Positions 1-10,420 are shown, numbered from the stretch's first letter. The stretch: DNA of 64,000 nt from Streptomyces sp. DH12 (GCF_020873895.1 NZ_JAHWGT010000032.1:1-64000), one strand, 5' to 3'. Made by a program: numbers and translations. Notes: generated from the letters alone by a model not told the origin.

Positions 1-305
1 CACTCCGGTGGCGTCCGCGGCGTTCGCGGGGTGCGCGGAGGCGGTGCCGGGGACGGCGTCGGAGGTGGTGCCGGCGCCGGCGCCGTCGGCCGGCCTGCCG
101 GCGGTTCCTTCGGCGGGCGGCCGCGCCGGGGCAGCGGGGTCGGTGACGAGGGCATCCGCCCCGCCTCGGACAGGGCCCGGCGCAGCAGGAACTCGATCTG
201 GGAGTTGGCGCTGCGCAACTCGTCCGAGGCCCAGCGCGCCAGCGCCTCGTACACCGCCGGGTCGAGGCGGAGCAGCACCTGCTTGCGCTCACGGCGGGCG
301 GTCAC
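1..305 (-). CDS. Ribbon-helix-helix (Arc-type) DNA-binding protein, partial
   Basis: Reading leftwards from a GTG at 305 there is an open frame to the window edge, so the C-terminus is missing. The first ~50 residues read [20 protein letters not shown]..., with a short beta strand (KQVLLRLD) followed by two helices ending in FLLRRAL. This is the layout of Arc/MetJ-type repressors. The rest is a Pro/Ala/Arg-rich tail. The GTG overlaps the TGA of the SPFH gene (GTGA at 302-305), so the two are translationally coupled. Inference: it may bind DNA and autoregulate the pair. The alternative is a small RHH protein with another target. Confidence 0.7.
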   Translation of the reverse strand, partial: MTARRERKQVLLRLDPAVYEALARWASDELRSANSQIEFLLRRALSEAGRMPSSPTPLPRRGRPPKEPPAGRPTAPAPAPPPTPSPAPPPRTPRTPRTPPE

Positions 306-1327
306 TGGTAGAGCGTGCCCGTGTTGACGATCGGCTGGGCCGAGCGGTCACCGCACAGCACCACCATCAGGTTGGAGACCATGGCCGCCTTCCTCTCCGG
401 GTCCAGCTCCACTATGTCGCGCTCCGCGATCCGGTCGAGCGCCAGCTCGACCATGCCGACCGCGCCCTCGACGATCTTCTGGCGCGCCGCCACCATCGCC
501 CCGGCCTGCTGGCGCTGGAGCATCGCGGAGGCGATCTCCGGAGCGTACGCGAGGTGCGTGAACCGCGACTCGATGATGCGCACCCCCGCGGCGGCCACAC
601 GCGCGTGCAGCTCGACCGCCAGCTTCTCGGTGATCTCCTCGGCGTTGCCGCGCAGCGACAGGCCGTCCTCCTCGTGGGAGTCGTAGGGGTACTCGATGGC
701 GATGTGCCGGACCGCCGCCTCCGTCTGCGTGGAGACGAACTGCTCGAAGTCGTCGACCTCGAACATGGCCTGCGCGGTGTCCTCGACCCGCCAGACGACG
801 ACCGCGGCCAGCTCGATGGGGTTGCCGTAGGCGTCGTTGACCTTCATGACGGCGGTCTCGTGGTTCCGCACGCGGGTCGAGATCGCCACCCGGGAGGTCA
901 GGGGGTTCACCCAGCGCAGCCCGTCCTTGCGGACCGTCCCCCGGTAGCGGCCGAAGAGCTGGACGACCCGGGCCTCGCCGGGCGCGACCATGTTGAGCCC
1001 GCACATCGCGAACAGCGCCGCGAGGCCCACGAGCACGCCGAGCGCGACCAGCCCGGCCCGCGCGCCCGTCGACGCGTCCTCGGCGATCGAGGCGCCCGCG
1101 ACGACCAGGCACACCCCCGCGGCCAGGCCCACCAGCCCGGCGAGGAGCGCGAGCCCGCCGCCGACGCTGTACGCCGCGAACTCCCGTATCCCTGGCTGCG
1201 CGACCTGCGCCGCCGCGCCCTGTCCGCCGCTCACGGCCCCGGTCGCGACGGCCGTCGTCCCGCCGGCCGGCCCGCCGGCCGCCCCGTCCGCCGTGCCGCT
1301 CGCGGTCCCGGACATCGGTGTGGTCAT
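302..1327 (-). CDS. SPFH/Band 7 (stomatin-like) membrane protein
   Basis: The protein is 341 aa from the ATG at 1327, which has a GGGGGA ribosome site a few bases upstream; the frame stays open to 1444 but that start lacks one. It has an Ala/Gly/Thr-rich N-terminus (~1-48), two hydrophobic segments (~55-78 and ~87-106), and then an SPFH core: VRLFGRY-like strand ([10 protein letters not shown]), NPL, and the [18 protein letters not shown] and [17 protein letters not shown] segments typical of prohibitin/stomatin-like proteins. The family scaffolds membrane microdomains and often partners with proteases. It overlaps a downstream RHH gene by 4 nt. A perfect palindrome lies ~36 bp before the start, suggesting operator control. 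Confidence 0.88.
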   Translation of the reverse strand: MTTPMSGTASGTADGAAGGPAGGTTAVATGAVSGGQGAAAQVAQPGIREFAAYSVGGGLALLAGLVGLAAGVCLVVAGASIAEDASTGARAGLVALGVLVGLAALFAMCGLNMVAPGEARVVQLFGRYRGTVRKDGLRWVNPLTSRVAISTRVRNHETAVMKVNDAYGNPIELAAVVVWRVEDTAQAMFEVDDFEQFVSTQTEAAVRHIAIEYPYDSHEEDGLSLRGNAEEITEKLAVELHARVAAAGVRIIESRFTHLAYAPEIASAMLQRQQAGAMVAARQKIVEGAVGMVELALDRIAERDIVELDPERKAAMVSNLMVVLCGDRSAQPIVNTGTLYQ

Positions 1328-1362
1328 GGTTCCCCCCGGTTCTGTGCTCTCTCCGGTGAAGC

Positions 1363-1378
1363 AAAGTGATATCACTTT
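1363..1378. promoter_or_regulatory. Perfect 16-bp palindrome, probable operator
   Basis: AAAGTGATATCACTTT is an exact inverted repeat with no spacer, centred ~44 bp upstream of the SPFH start codon. It is conspicuously A/T-rich in this GC-rich DNA. Such symmetry is typical of a dimeric repressor site. The only regulator gene in the transcription unit is the overlapping RHH protein, but a GntR-type or other trans-acting regulator is equally possible. Confidence 0.6.
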
Positions 1379-1567
1379 AGCGCCTGTCGCAACCTTGTCC
1401 ACCCCTCGTGAGTCGGTTCCTTGGGGACGGGTGCTCATTGTCACGTCCGGAAAAGACAGATTCCGTTGGTCTATGTCGGTCGGTGCGGGTTAGCTTGCTG
1501 AGCTGATCCGGACGTAGGTGACCGAAAAGCGCGACGGACGAACATCGACAACGGGAGCGACGGAGCC

Positions 1568-3826
1568 ATGGGCCGAGCGGAATCGCGTCGGACCCGGCAG
1601 CGCGGGGCGCGCCGGGACGAGAGAGGTGGCGGAGGCATACGCCGCTTCTTCACCTGGCGGAAGCTCCTGGGCACGTTGTTCGTGTTCTGCCTGCTCGCCA
1701 TGGGCGGCTTCTACGCCGTCTACCTGCTCGTCCCCGTTCCCACCGCCAACGCCGAGGCGGAGCTCCAGAGCAACATCTACAAGTACTCCGACGGCACGAT
1801 CCTCGCCCGCAGCGGCAAGGTCAACCGCTCCAACGTCGGCCTGGAGAAGATCCCCGACCCGGTCGAGAAGGCGTTCGTCGCCGCGGAGAACAAGACCTTC
1901 TACGAGGACTCCGGCGTCGACCTCAAGGGCACCGCCCGCGGCATGGTCAACACGGTGACCGGCCAGGGCAAGCAGGGCGGCTCGACCATCACCCAGCAGT
2001 ACGTGAAGAACTACTACCTCGACCAGAGCCAGACCGTGACGCGCAAGCTCAAGGAACTGGTCATCTCGCTCAAGGTCGACCAGCGCAAGAGCAAGGACGA
2101 GATTCTCGAGGGCTACCTCAACACCAGCTACTACGGCCGCGGCGCCTACGGCATACAGGCCGCCGCGCAGGCGTACTACCGCGTCGACTCCGACAAGCTG
2201 ACGGTCCCGCAGGGCGCCTACCTCGCCGCCCTGCTCCAGGCCCCCAGCCAGTACGACTGGACGTCCGCCTCGCCCGCCGCCCGCAAGCTCGTCCTGGAGC
2301 GCTGGAACTACGTCCTCGACAACATGGTCGAGGAGAACTGGCTGGACCCGGCCGCCCGCAAGTCGATGGTCTTCCCCGAGCCGCAGGCGCCCAAGGCCGC
2401 CCCCGGCATGGAGGGCCAGACCGGCTACCTGGTCGACGCCGCCAACCAGGAGCTGATGCGCCAGGGCGTCAAGGAGGAGGACATCCGCGCCGGCGGCTGG
2501 ACGATCACCCTCACCGTCGACAAGAAGCGCCAGAAGGAGCTCGTCGAGGCGGTCGGCGAGCAGCTGGAGGACCGGCTCGACCGCAAGGGCGACGAGGTCG
2601 ACGCGAACGTCCAGGCGGGCGCCACCTCCGTCGACCCGAAGACCGGCCACGTCGTCGCCCTGTACGGCGGCGTCGGCGCCACCGAGCACTGGCTGTCCAA
2701 CGCCACCCGGCGCGACTACCAGCCCGCCTCCACCTTCAAGCCGCTGGTCTTCGCCTCCGCCCTGGAGAACTCCGCCAAGACGCAGGACGGCCGCCGGATA
2801 GGCGTCAACACGCGCTACGACGGCACGAGCAAGCGCCCCGTCAAGGGCGGGGACACCCCGTTCGCCCCCGAGAACCTGGGCGACGTCAGCTACGGCCCGG
2901 TCACCGTCCAGCGGGCCATGAACCTGTCGATCAACTCGGTCTTCGCCCAGATGATCGTCGACGTCGGCCCCGGCAAGGTGAAGAAGACCGCCCTCGACCT
3001 CGGCCTGAAGGACGGCGACGCCTTCGTCGAGTCGCCCTCGATGTCCCTCGGCACCATGGGCGCCTCCACCTGGGACATGGCCGGCGCGTACGCCACCCTC
3101 GACAACCACGGCAAGAAGGTCACGCCGACGATCGTCAAGGCCGCCGAGCACCAGGCCCGCACGGTGCGGCCGGCCGACCCGATCGGCGCGCAGGTCGTCA
3201 GCCGCGAGACCGCCGACACCGTCACCTCCGTGCTGACCGGCGTCGTCCGCGAGGGCTCCGGCCGAGCGGCGAGCAGCTACGCCTACCAGGCGGCCGGCAA
3301 GACCGGCACCTCCGAGAACAACAAGTCCGCGTGGTTCGCCGGGTACACGCCCGAACTGGCCACCGTGGTCGCCCTGTTCGGCGAGGACGAGAAGGGCGGC
3401 CAGGTCACGCTGACCGGCACGGCCAACTCCGGCCGCGCCAACGGCGGCGGCTTCCCCGCCCGCATCTGGGCCGACTACACCCTGGACGCCCTCGGCGGCT
3501 CCGGCGCCCGGTTCGACCTCGACGTCGTCGAGTACGGCGACGGGCAGCCGGAGGCCGGCACCGGAACGCCGTCCGCGAGCACCTCGCCGTCCCCGTCGCC
3601 CAGCGACACGCCGGACGACGAGCCGAGCTCCACGCCGTCCTCGTCGGCGCCGACCTCCCGCGCCCCGGTCACGTCCAGCCCGCCGGTCACGCCGCCGAGC
3701 CCGTCCACGGGCTCGCCGTCGCCCTCCCCGTCGACCAGCGCGTCGACGCCGGGCACCGACGGCGGGTCGGGCTTCGACCCCGAGACCGGGAGCAGCCCGC
3801 AGGACGGCGCCCGCATCCGGCCGTAG
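1568..3826 (+). CDS. Class A penicillin-binding protein (transglycosylase/transpeptidase)
   Basis: This 752-aa bifunctional peptidoglycan synthase has a basic cytoplasmic N-terminus and one membrane anchor (~32-55). The GT51 transglycosylase domain shows catalytic Glu107 in AAENKTF and the GGSTITQQ motif at ~138-144. The penicillin-binding transpeptidase domain has SxxK at Ser388-Lys391 (STFK), SxN at 454-456 (SIN) and KTG at 578-580. A Ser/Thr/Pro-rich, low-complexity extracellular tail (~650-752) follows. All catalytic residues are present. It polymerises lipid II and cross-links stem peptides outside the membrane. It is a single gene followed by a strong hairpin terminator. Confidence 0.93.
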   Translation: MGRAESRRTRQRGARRDERGGGGIRRFFTWRKLLGTLFVFCLLAMGGFYAVYLLVPVPTANAEAELQSNIYKYSDGTILARSGKVNRSNVGLEKIPDPVEKAFVAAENKTFYEDSGVDLKGTARGMVNTVTGQGKQGGSTITQQYVKNYYLDQSQTVTRKLKELVISLKVDQRKSKDEILEGYLNTSYYGRGAYGIQAAAQAYYRVDSDKLTVPQGAYLAALLQAPSQYDWTSASPAARKLVLERWNYVLDNMVEENWLDPAARKSMVFPEPQAPKAAPGMEGQTGYLVDAANQELMRQGVKEEDIRAGGWTITLTVDKKRQKELVEAVGEQLEDRLDRKGDEVDANVQAGATSVDPKTGHVVALYGGVGATEHWLSNATRRDYQPASTFKPLVFASALENSAKTQDGRRIGVNTRYDGTSKRPVKGGDTPFAPENLGDVSYGPVTVQRAMNLSINSVFAQMIVDVGPGKVKKTALDLGLKDGDAFVESPSMSLGTMGASTWDMAGAYATLDNHGKKVTPTIVKAAEHQARTVRPADPIGAQVVSRETADTVTSVLTGVVREGSGRAASSYAYQAAGKTGTSENNKSAWFAGYTPELATVVALFGEDEKGGQVTLTGTANSGRANGGGFPARIWADYTLDALGGSGARFDLDVVEYGDGQPEAGTGTPSASTSPSPSPSDTPDDEPSSTPSSSAPTSRAPVTSSPPVTPPSPSTGSPSPSPSTSASTPGTDGGSGFDPETGSSPQDGARIRP

Positions 3827-3858
3827 CACCGACGCGGCGCCGGCAGCCGCGGGCCGCA

Positions 3859-3900
3859 CGGAGGCGGCCGGACCCCTGTCCAGGGGGCCGGCCGCCTCCG
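3859..3900 (+). terminator. Hairpin terminator after the PBP gene
   Basis: A perfect 13-bp inverted repeat (arms 3859-3871 and 3888-3900, CGGAGGCGGCCGG and its complement) encloses a second short CCCCT/AGGGG stem. It lies between the convergent PBP gene and the PP2C gene, so it can serve both directions. No U-tract is present, as is usual in Streptomyces. Confidence 0.75.
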
Positions 3901-3929
3901 TCGTGCTCAGGAGCGCCCGCGCTCGGCGC

Positions 3930-6140
3930 TCACCCCGGTGTCGGCAGCTCGAACCACACCACCTTGCCCGTCGACAGGCGCGTGGCGCCCCAGCGGCGGG
4001 CCAGCCGGTTGACCAGGAACAGTCCCCGCCCGTTCTCGTCGGTGTCGCGCGCCCGGCGCTGCCGGGGCAGCTGCGGCGAGTCGTCGCCGACCTCGCAGCG
4101 CAGCACGTCGGTGCGCAGCAGCCGCAGGGTGACCGGCCGCGACGCGTACCGCACGGCGTTGGTCACCACCTCGCTGACCAGCAGCTCCACCGAGTCCGTC
4201 AGCTCCTCCAGACCCCAGCGGGCCAGCGCCCTGCGGGCCAGTCGGCGGGCCCTGCCCGGAGCTGCGTCCTCCGGCTCCAGGAACCAGTAGGCGACGTCGC
4301 TCGGCGTGATCCCGTCGAACCGGGCGGCGAGCAGCGCGATGTCGTCGTCCCGGTCGCCCGGCCCGAGCATGTCGAGCACGTCGTCGCAGAGGGCCTCCAG
4401 CGGCGGCGAGTGGTCCGGGCCCGTCAGCTGCGCGGTCGCCGCCAACCGCTCCCGCAGCTGCTCTATCCCGGTCCACACGTCCCGCAGCCGCGACTCGACC
4501 AGCCCGTCGGTGTACAGCAGCAGCGTCGCGCCCGCCGGGGCGTCCAGCTCGACGGCCTCGAAGTCGACGCCGCCCACCCCGATCGGCGCGCCCGGCGGGA
4601 CGCGCAGCACCTCGGCCCGGCCGCCCAGGTGGAGCAGTATGGGCGGCGGGTGGCCGGCGTTGGCGATGGTGATGCGGTGCGCGACCGGGTCGTACACCGC
4701 GTACAGGCAGGTCGCCATGCGGTTCTCGCCCAGCCGCTGGGCCTGCTCGTCGAGGTGGTGCAGCACCTCCTGCGGCGGCAGGTCGAGCCCGGCGAGGGTC
4801 TGCGCCGTGGTCCGCAGCTGGCCCATGATCGCGGCGGAGGTCATGGAGTGGCCCATGACGTCGCCCACGACGAGGGCGACGCGGCTGCCGGGCAGCGGGA
4901 TCGCGTCGTACCAGTCGCCGCCGACCCGGGCCGTCTCGGCGGCCGGGAGGTAGCGGGACGCCAGCCGCACGCCGGTCGGCTGCGGCAGGTTCTCCGGGAG
5001 CATGGTCCGCTGGAGCTCGTCCGCGATGTACGCCTCCCGGCCGTACAGCACCGCCTTGTCGATGCCGAGCGCCGTGTGCGTGGCCAGCTGCGCCGCCACG
5101 AGCAGGTCGTTCGCCTCGAAGGCCGCGCGGTCGGGGCGGCGCAGGAAGACGGCGGCGCCGATGACGCGCCGGCGGCCGCGCAGCGGCGCGAGGATCGCGC
5201 GGTGCCCGGACGGCAGGGAGCGGCCGTCGCCGACCAGCTCGGGCAGCGCGGACCGGGCCGCCGTGGAGTCGCCGAACACCGGCCTGACCCCGCGCAGCAC
5301 CTCGGCGAGCGGTCCGCCGGGGCGGACCTCGCACAGCTCGGCGGCCGGGGTCTGCTCGGCGTCGGGCGCCACGACGGGGCCGGCCGGGAGCAGGCTCAGG
5401 TCGAGGGTGTCGTCACCGGTCAGCCGCAGCCGGTCGGCGCGGCGCAGCCGCAGGACGAAGGGGTCCACCGGCCGTTCGTCGCCCACGGGCAGCGGGTCGC
5501 GCAGGTAGACGAGGATCGCGTCGGCGAAGGTCGGCACGGTCGCCCGGCACAGCCCGAGCACGATCTCGTCCAGGTCGATGCCGCGGGCGATCCGCCGGGT
5601 CGCCGCGCCGACGAAGCGCAACCGGTCGCCCTCGCGCCGGGCGGTGCCGACCGGCTCCTGGGGCGCGCCGGCGCCGCCCTCCGGCCGGCCCGGGAGGGCG
5701 GTGTGCGCCGGGGTGCCGGCGCCGGGCACGCCCGAGGGGCGCGGCAGGGCGGCGGCGTCCGGCAGGTCGTGGGGGCCGCCGGCGCCGACCGGGCCGCCGC
5801 CGTGCGGGACCGTGCCCGCGGCGTCGGGTGTCCGGGCGTCGCCGGGGGCGGCCGCGGCGCGCTTGCCGGAGGGGGTCGCGGCCGCCTGCCGGGCAGCGGT
5901 GGCCGCCTCGCCCGACCGGGCCGCCGTCCGGGCCGCCTCCGCCTCCGCGCCGCCGTGCGAGGCCGGCGTGCGGCGGCCGGACTGCGGCGGTACCGGGGTG
6001 CCGCCCGGGTGGGGCCGCCCGTGCGCGGGCGCGGGGGAGGTGCCGCCCGGCTCGGGGGCCTCCTGCCGGGGCCGGGTGCGTTCCTGCGGCCGGGCAGCGA
6101 ACGGCTGCCGGCCTTCGTGGGACGTGGGCTGCTCCGTCAC
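3930..6140 (-). CDS. GAF-PP2C (SpoIIE-type) phosphatase with C-terminal HATPase domain
   Basis: The protein is 736 aa from a GTG at 6140. The first ~170 residues are Pro/Ala/Gly-rich and disordered. A GAF-like sensor region follows (~170-370), then a SpoIIE/RsbU PP2C domain (~390-595) with VGGDWYDAI, LVVGDVMGHS, YTDGLVESR and DDDIALL metal-binding motifs. The C-terminus (~615-736) is a GHKL ATPase domain with SEVVTNAVRYA (N-box) and GRGLFLV. This combination is common in Streptomyces and is known to act in anti-sigma/anti-anti-sigma partner switching. It is monocistronic by appearance. The start is not supported by a clear ribosome site, so the N-terminus is less certain than the rest. Confidence 0.85.
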   Translation of the reverse strand: MTEQPTSHEGRQPFAARPQERTRPRQEAPEPGGTSPAPAHGRPHPGGTPVPPQSGRRTPASHGGAEAEAARTAARSGEAATAARQAAATPSGKRAAAAPGDARTPDAAGTVPHGGGPVGAGGPHDLPDAAALPRPSGVPGAGTPAHTALPGRPEGGAGAPQEPVGTARREGDRLRFVGAATRRIARGIDLDEIVLGLCRATVPTFADAILVYLRDPLPVGDERPVDPFVLRLRRADRLRLTGDDTLDLSLLPAGPVVAPDAEQTPAAELCEVRPGGPLAEVLRGVRPVFGDSTAARSALPELVGDGRSLPSGHRAILAPLRGRRRVIGAAVFLRRPDRAAFEANDLLVAAQLATHTALGIDKAVLYGREAYIADELQRTMLPENLPQPTGVRLASRYLPAAETARVGGDWYDAIPLPGSRVALVVGDVMGHSMTSAAIMGQLRTTAQTLAGLDLPPQEVLHHLDEQAQRLGENRMATCLYAVYDPVAHRITIANAGHPPPILLHLGGRAEVLRVPPGAPIGVGGVDFEAVELDAPAGATLLLYTDGLVESRLRDVWTGIEQLRERLAATAQLTGPDHSPPLEALCDDVLDMLGPGDRDDDIALLAARFDGITPSDVAYWFLEPEDAAPGRARRLARRALARWGLEELTDSVELLVSEVVTNAVRYASRPVTLRLLRTDVLRCEVGDDSPQLPRQRRARDTDENGRGLFLVNRLARRWGATRLSTGKVVWFELPTPG

Positions 6141-6387
6141 GCGTGGGATTCCGTCCGTCCGGGCCGGTGAGGCGATGCACTCGCTCTGTCAGGCGCTATA
6201 CCCGCTCTGGGGGCGGCGCCGACAAGGGGCGACGGATCCGTGCGCACCTCCGGCACGACTCCACCCCCTCGTAGGTGACTTACGGTCAGTTCGTATCCGG
6301 TACTCGGTGGTTGGCGCTGCGGGGCCGGGGTCGGCCGTCCGGCGGAGGACGATCCTACGGTTACTCCCCAGGGGCGCATCAAGGGTC

Positions 6388-7092
6388 TCATGGAGCCGTG
6401 CGCGCCGGGGTGCGATCCCAGTCGGCCGGGAGGGCGGGCACGCCCCACGCCGGGTCGGGCCGCCACTCCTCCCAGCCGTCCGCGAACGGGGAGCCCCAGG
6501 CCCGGATGGCCTCGACGGCCGCCGCGCCCGCCTCCCGTACGCGCCGGGCCTGCGCGGCGTCCATGAGGCCGGCGCGCTGGGCCTGGGCGAACTCGTCCTC
6601 GTCCCGCCACAGCCAGGTGCGGTCCGGGAAGACGGAGATGTCGAGGAAGTGGTCCTCCGAGTCGACGCCCCCCGACCACCGCACGAGCGGCGCCTCCAGG
6701 TTGACGTACCAGCTGCGGAAGGACCAGCCGTGGTCCCAGAACAGCCACACCGACCACGGGTCGCCCGGCCGGGCCAGCTTGAGGACGCCCGTCCCCACCC
6801 ACCGCGCCCGCGTGGTGGTGCGCGGCGCGGTGTAGCGGGTGGCGAGCGGCTCGTCGTGGACGGCGGTGCCGTCGAGCAGCACGGGCTTGACGCACTCGGT
6901 GCCGGGCGCCATCCAGACGGCGAGCAGGTCCGGGGTGTCGCGGACGACGGTCACGGGACGGCAGATGTGGACGTGCCCGTCGCCGTTGTCGCGGTACCGC
7001 CACAGGATCCGGTCACCCGGCGCCCAGCGCGCACCACCGTCGTACGTTCCACCCGCTGCCCCCGGTACCGGGCCCGTCGTCTCCGCTGTCAT
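6388..7092 (-). CDS. DUF402 (FomD-like) family protein
   Basis: The protein is 234 aa. The middle (~60-190) has the DUF402/FomD-like signature: WVGTGVLKLARPGDPWSVWLFWD, then RSWYVNLEAP, DHFLDISVFPD and WLWRDEDEF. The acidic residues in these motifs bind metal in characterised relatives, which hydrolyse nucleoside phosphates. The exact substrate here is unknown. A TAAGAT box at 7099-7104 lies 6 nt before the ATG and there is no ribosome site, so the mRNA is probably leaderless. It is transcribed alone, with ~180 bp to fumC upstream. Confidence 0.8.
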   Translation of the reverse strand: MTAETTGPVPGAAGGTYDGGARWAPGDRILWRYRDNGDGHVHICRPVTVVRDTPDLLAVWMAPGTECVKPVLLDGTAVHDEPLATRYTAPRTTTRARWVGTGVLKLARPGDPWSVWLFWDHGWSFRSWYVNLEAPLVRWSGGVDSEDHFLDISVFPDRTWLWRDEDEFAQAQRAGLMDAAQARRVREAGAAAVEAIRAWGSPFADGWEEWRPDPAWGVPALPADWDRTPARTAP

Positions 7093-7274
7093 GCGCAGAT
7101 CTTAGGACCGTACGGGGGCCGCCGTCCGCGATCCACGTCACCGGCCGGCGGCGCCGGGGGCAACGGCACCGCAGGTCAGCGACGGTTTCGGCGGGACGGG
7201 GGCCCCGGACGGCGGACACGGCGGACCGGCGTGGACCCGGGTGCCCCGAGCGATGCTTTCCGGTCAGTGGCGCG

Positions 7275-8696
7275 TCACGGGCGGGTCATCCGCAGGACGT
7301 CCAGGGCCTCGTCGAGCTGTTCGAGCGTCAGGGCGCCGCGCTCCACGTACCCGCCCTCCAGGACGACCTCGCGGATCGTCTTCCGCTCGGCCAGCGACCG
7401 CTTGGCGACCTTCGCCGCCTCCTCGTAGCCGAGGTACTTGTTGAGCGGCGTCACCACGGACGGGGACGACTCGGCGTACTCGCGGGCGCGTTCGACGTCG
7501 GCGGTGACGCCGTCGACGGTCCGGTCGGCGAGCAGGCGGGAGGCGTTGGCGAGGAGCCGGATCGACTCCAGCAGGTTCCTCGCCATCACCGGCAGCATGA
7601 CGTTGAGCTCGAAGTTGCCCGCGGCGCCGGCGGTCGCGACGGTGGCGTCGTTGCCGACGACCTGCGCGGCGACCATGAGGACCGCCTCGGGGACCACCGG
7701 GTTGACCTTCCCCGGCATGATGGACGACCCGGGCTGGAGGTCCGGCAGTCGGATCTCGGCCAGGCCGGTGCGGGGCCCCGACGCCATCCACCGCAGGTCG
7801 TTCGCGATCTTGGTGAGGGAGACGGCGATGGTGCGCAGCTGGCCCGACGTCTCGACCAGCCCGTCGCGCGCGCCCTGCGCCTCGAAGTGGTCGCGCGCCT
7901 CGGTCAGCGGCAGCCCCGTGTCCCGCGCCACCTCGGCGATGACGGCGGCGGAGAAGCCGGGCGGGGTGTTGATGCCCGTGCCGACCGCCGTGCCGCCCAG
8001 GGGCAGTTCCGCCAGGCGGGGGAGGGCCGCCCGCAGCCGCTCGACGCCGTAGCGCACCTGCGCCGCGTACCCGCCGAACTCCTGCCCGAGCGTGACGGGC
8101 GTGGCGTCCATCAGGTGCGTACGTCCGGACTTCACCACGTCCGCGAATTCGGCCGATTTCCGACCCAGCGCCTCGGCCAGGTGCTCCAGGGCGGGGATGA
8201 GGTCGCCGGTCACCGCGGCGGTCGCCGCGATGTGGATGGAGGAGGGGAAGACGTCGTTGGACGACTGGGAGGCGTTGACGTGGTCGTTGGGGTGCACCGA
8301 CCGCCCCTCCCCGAGCCGCTCGCCCGCCAGGGTGGCCAGGACCTCGTTCATGTTCATGTTCGACGAGGTGCCGGAACCGGTCTGGAAGACGTCGACGGGG
8401 AAGTGCTCGTCCCAGCGTCCCTCCGCGACCTCCGCCGCGGCGGCCCGCACCGCCTCGGCGACCTCCGGGTCCAGGACGCCCAGTTCGGCGTTGACCTTCG
8501 CCGCGGCGGCCTTGATCCGGGCCAGCGCCGCGATGTGCGCCCGCTCCAGCCGCTGCCCCGAGACGGGGAAGTTCTCCACGGCCCGCTGCGTCTGGGCGCG
8601 CCACTTGGCGTGCGCGGGGACGCGCACCTCGCCCATCGAGTCGCGCTCGATCCGGTGGCCGCCGTCGGCGCCGCCCTGTTCCCTCGTACCGGTCAT
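7275..8696 (-). CDS. fumC: Class II fumarate hydratase
   Basis: This 473-aa, iron-independent fumarase interconverts fumarate and malate in the TCA cycle. The ATG at 8696 was chosen because GGGAGG precedes it by a few bases; the frame stays open upstream but is shadow. Signature elements are [10 protein letters not shown] (~107-114), [13 protein letters not shown] (~141-153), catalytic His194 in [10 protein letters not shown], and the superfamily loop [11 protein letters not shown] (323-333) carrying the catalytic Ser. Length matches the family. A class I fumarase lies ~5 kb away, so the cell carries both types. Confidence 0.96.
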   Translation of the reverse strand: MTGTREQGGADGGHRIERDSMGEVRVPAHAKWRAQTQRAVENFPVSGQRLERAHIAALARIKAAAAKVNAELGVLDPEVAEAVRAAAAEVAEGRWDEHFPVDVFQTGSGTSSNMNMNEVLATLAGERLGEGRSVHPNDHVNASQSSNDVFPSSIHIAATAAVTGDLIPALEHLAEALGRKSAEFADVVKSGRTHLMDATPVTLGQEFGGYAAQVRYGVERLRAALPRLAELPLGGTAVGTGINTPPGFSAAVIAEVARDTGLPLTEARDHFEAQGARDGLVETSGQLRTIAVSLTKIANDLRWMASGPRTGLAEIRLPDLQPGSSIMPGKVNPVVPEAVLMVAAQVVGNDATVATAGAAGNFELNVMLPVMARNLLESIRLLANASRLLADRTVDGVTADVERAREYAESSPSVVTPLNKYLGYEEAAKVAKRSLAERKTIREVVLEGGYVERGALTLEQLDEALDVLRMTRP

Positions 8697-8801
8697 CGTC
8701 CCGTCCTCCCGCAAAAAGTGAGCGCCCGTCCGGCGCACGCTATTCCCAACTGCTGTACCGACCAGTAAAAACCGTGGGTAACCCCACATCCAGGAGGCGC
8801 A

Positions 8802-10367
8802 ATGGCGCGCACCAGACGGAAACTCGGATGCACGGCCGCGGTCACGGTCGCCGCGCTCGCGGCCGCGCTGACCGGCCCCGCCGCCCAGGCGGCCGGGCCC
8901 ACGGCCGCCCAGGACGCCGCGGCGCGGGCCGCCGCGGCCCCGGCCACCGCCGCACGGCCCGCCGCCCCGGTGCCCCTGCCGCCGGAGCTGGAGCGCGTCC
9001 GCGCGGCCGAGGCCACCGCCCTGTACGGCAGCCCCGCCGAACGGCCCCTCGCCGAACGCAAGACCGCCCTGATCTCGCTCGGCGACAGCGAGATCTCCGG
9101 CGAGGGCGTCGGCACGTACGAGCCCCCGACCAACGGCCCCGACAACTGGTGCCACCGCTCGCCCCAGGCCGCCGTCCACCGCACCGGCATCCCCGCCGAC
9201 GTCACCTACAACGTCTCCTGTTCCGGCGCGTCCACCGGCAACATCCGCATCGGCGGCGCCAAGCAGTACGCCGACGAACTCGTCCAGAGCGACAACCTCG
9301 CCGTCAAGGCCCGCAACACCCGCCTCAAGATGGTGCTCCTGGTCGCCGGCGCCAACGACGACCTCCAGTTCGGCCCCGTGATGACCGACTGCGTCATCCG
9401 CTACCTCACCCTCCAGGGCCCCTGCGCGCCGAAGTACGCCCCCGGCTGGCAGGCCCGCGTCGACGCCCTCGTACCCAAGGTCGAGCAGACGATCCGCGAC
9501 CTACGGACCGTCATGCGCGACGCCGGGTACGCCGACGGCGACTACAAGCTCGTCGTCATGGGTTACCCGAGCCCCATCGGCCCCGACTTCCCCGACAACC
9601 CCGACTTCCCCGGCAAGCTCGCCTGCGGCGGCCTCGGCTACGACTCCGACACCGTCTGGGGCCGCGACACCGCCGTCCCCGCCTTCGAACGCGGCATGCG
9701 GCGAGCGGCGGCCACCACCGGGGCCGTGTACCTCGACAACTCCCGGCTCTTCCACGGGCACGAGGTCTGCATGGACGACGCCTGGGCCCGCGGCCTCTAC
9801 GTCGACCTGTCCAAGCCCGGACTGCCGGACGAGAACTCCGTGCGGCAGTCCTTCCACCCCAACGCCGCCGGCCACGCCGCCTTCGCCTCCTGCCTCACCC
9901 AGCTGTACGCCTCGGGCGCCCGCGAGGCCGGCTGCGCCGACCCGGCGTCCACCGGGAAGCCGGTCCTGCTGCCGGGGGCCTGGGACGACAAGTTCACCCC
10001 GCTCCGGGGCGAGGCCGCCGGCACCTGCGTGGACGTCACCGGGGCGGTCACCCGCAACGGCACCGCGGTCGGCGGCTGGGACTGCCACACCGGACGCAAC
10101 CAGGACTGGTGGTACGACCCGGCGCGCGGGTCCATCCACACGGCCCTGACCCACGACCGCTGCCTGGACGTACCGGGCGCCGCGTACCAGCCGGGCAAGG
10201 CGCTCGTCCTGTGGAACTGCTCCGGCGCGACCAACCAGCGGTTCGTCCGCGACGGCGCGACCCTCCGCCCCACCGCCGCACCTTCCCTGTGCCTCACCCT
10301 CGCCGCCCCGAGGGACCCCCTGCGCCTCCAGCCCTGCGACGGCACCGCGAAGCAGCGCTTCGCGTAA
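8802..10367 (+). CDS. Secreted SGNH hydrolase with C-terminal ricin-type lectin domain
   Basis: The 521-aa protein has a clear signal peptide (RRK, hydrophobic core, cleavage near AQA-AG at ~30). The SGNH/GDSL esterase domain (~85-375) has the nucleophile block SLGDS (Ser96), [14 protein letters not shown] and a late SFHPNAAGH containing the catalytic His. A ricin B-type beta-trefoil (~400-521) follows, with [23 protein letters not shown] and NQRF repeats, so it likely hydrolyses a lipid or acylated polysaccharide and binds carbohydrate. AGGAGG precedes the ATG. It is divergent from fumC and closed by a 17-bp terminator. Confidence 0.9.
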   Translation: MARTRRKLGCTAAVTVAALAAALTGPAAQAAGPTAAQDAAARAAAAPATAARPAAPVPLPPELERVRAAEATALYGSPAERPLAERKTALISLGDSEISGEGVGTYEPPTNGPDNWCHRSPQAAVHRTGIPADVTYNVSCSGASTGNIRIGGAKQYADELVQSDNLAVKARNTRLKMVLLVAGANDDLQFGPVMTDCVIRYLTLQGPCAPKYAPGWQARVDALVPKVEQTIRDLRTVMRDAGYADGDYKLVVMGYPSPIGPDFPDNPDFPGKLACGGLGYDSDTVWGRDTAVPAFERGMRRAAATTGAVYLDNSRLFHGHEVCMDDAWARGLYVDLSKPGLPDENSVRQSFHPNAAGHAAFASCLTQLYASGAREAGCADPASTGKPVLLPGAWDDKFTPLRGEAAGTCVDVTGAVTRNGTAVGGWDCHTGRNQDWWYDPARGSIHTALTHDRCLDVPGAAYQPGKALVLWNCSGATNQRFVRDGATLRPTAAPSLCLTLAAPRDPLRLQPCDGTAKQRFA

Positions 10368-10420
10368 CCCGCTCCACCCGCACGGCCCCGCCCCGCCGAA
10401 GGCGACCGGGCCCGTACGGC

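Noticed and set aside
8-1369. Long plus-strand ORF of 453 codons
   Set aside because: It is the antisense shadow of the SPFH and RHH genes, has no domain and is Arg/Gly/Ala-rich as expected of an opposite-strand frame.
3903-6170. Plus-strand 755-codon frame across the PP2C gene
   Set aside because: Antisense shadow; the minus-strand frame has clear GAF, PP2C and ATPase motifs.
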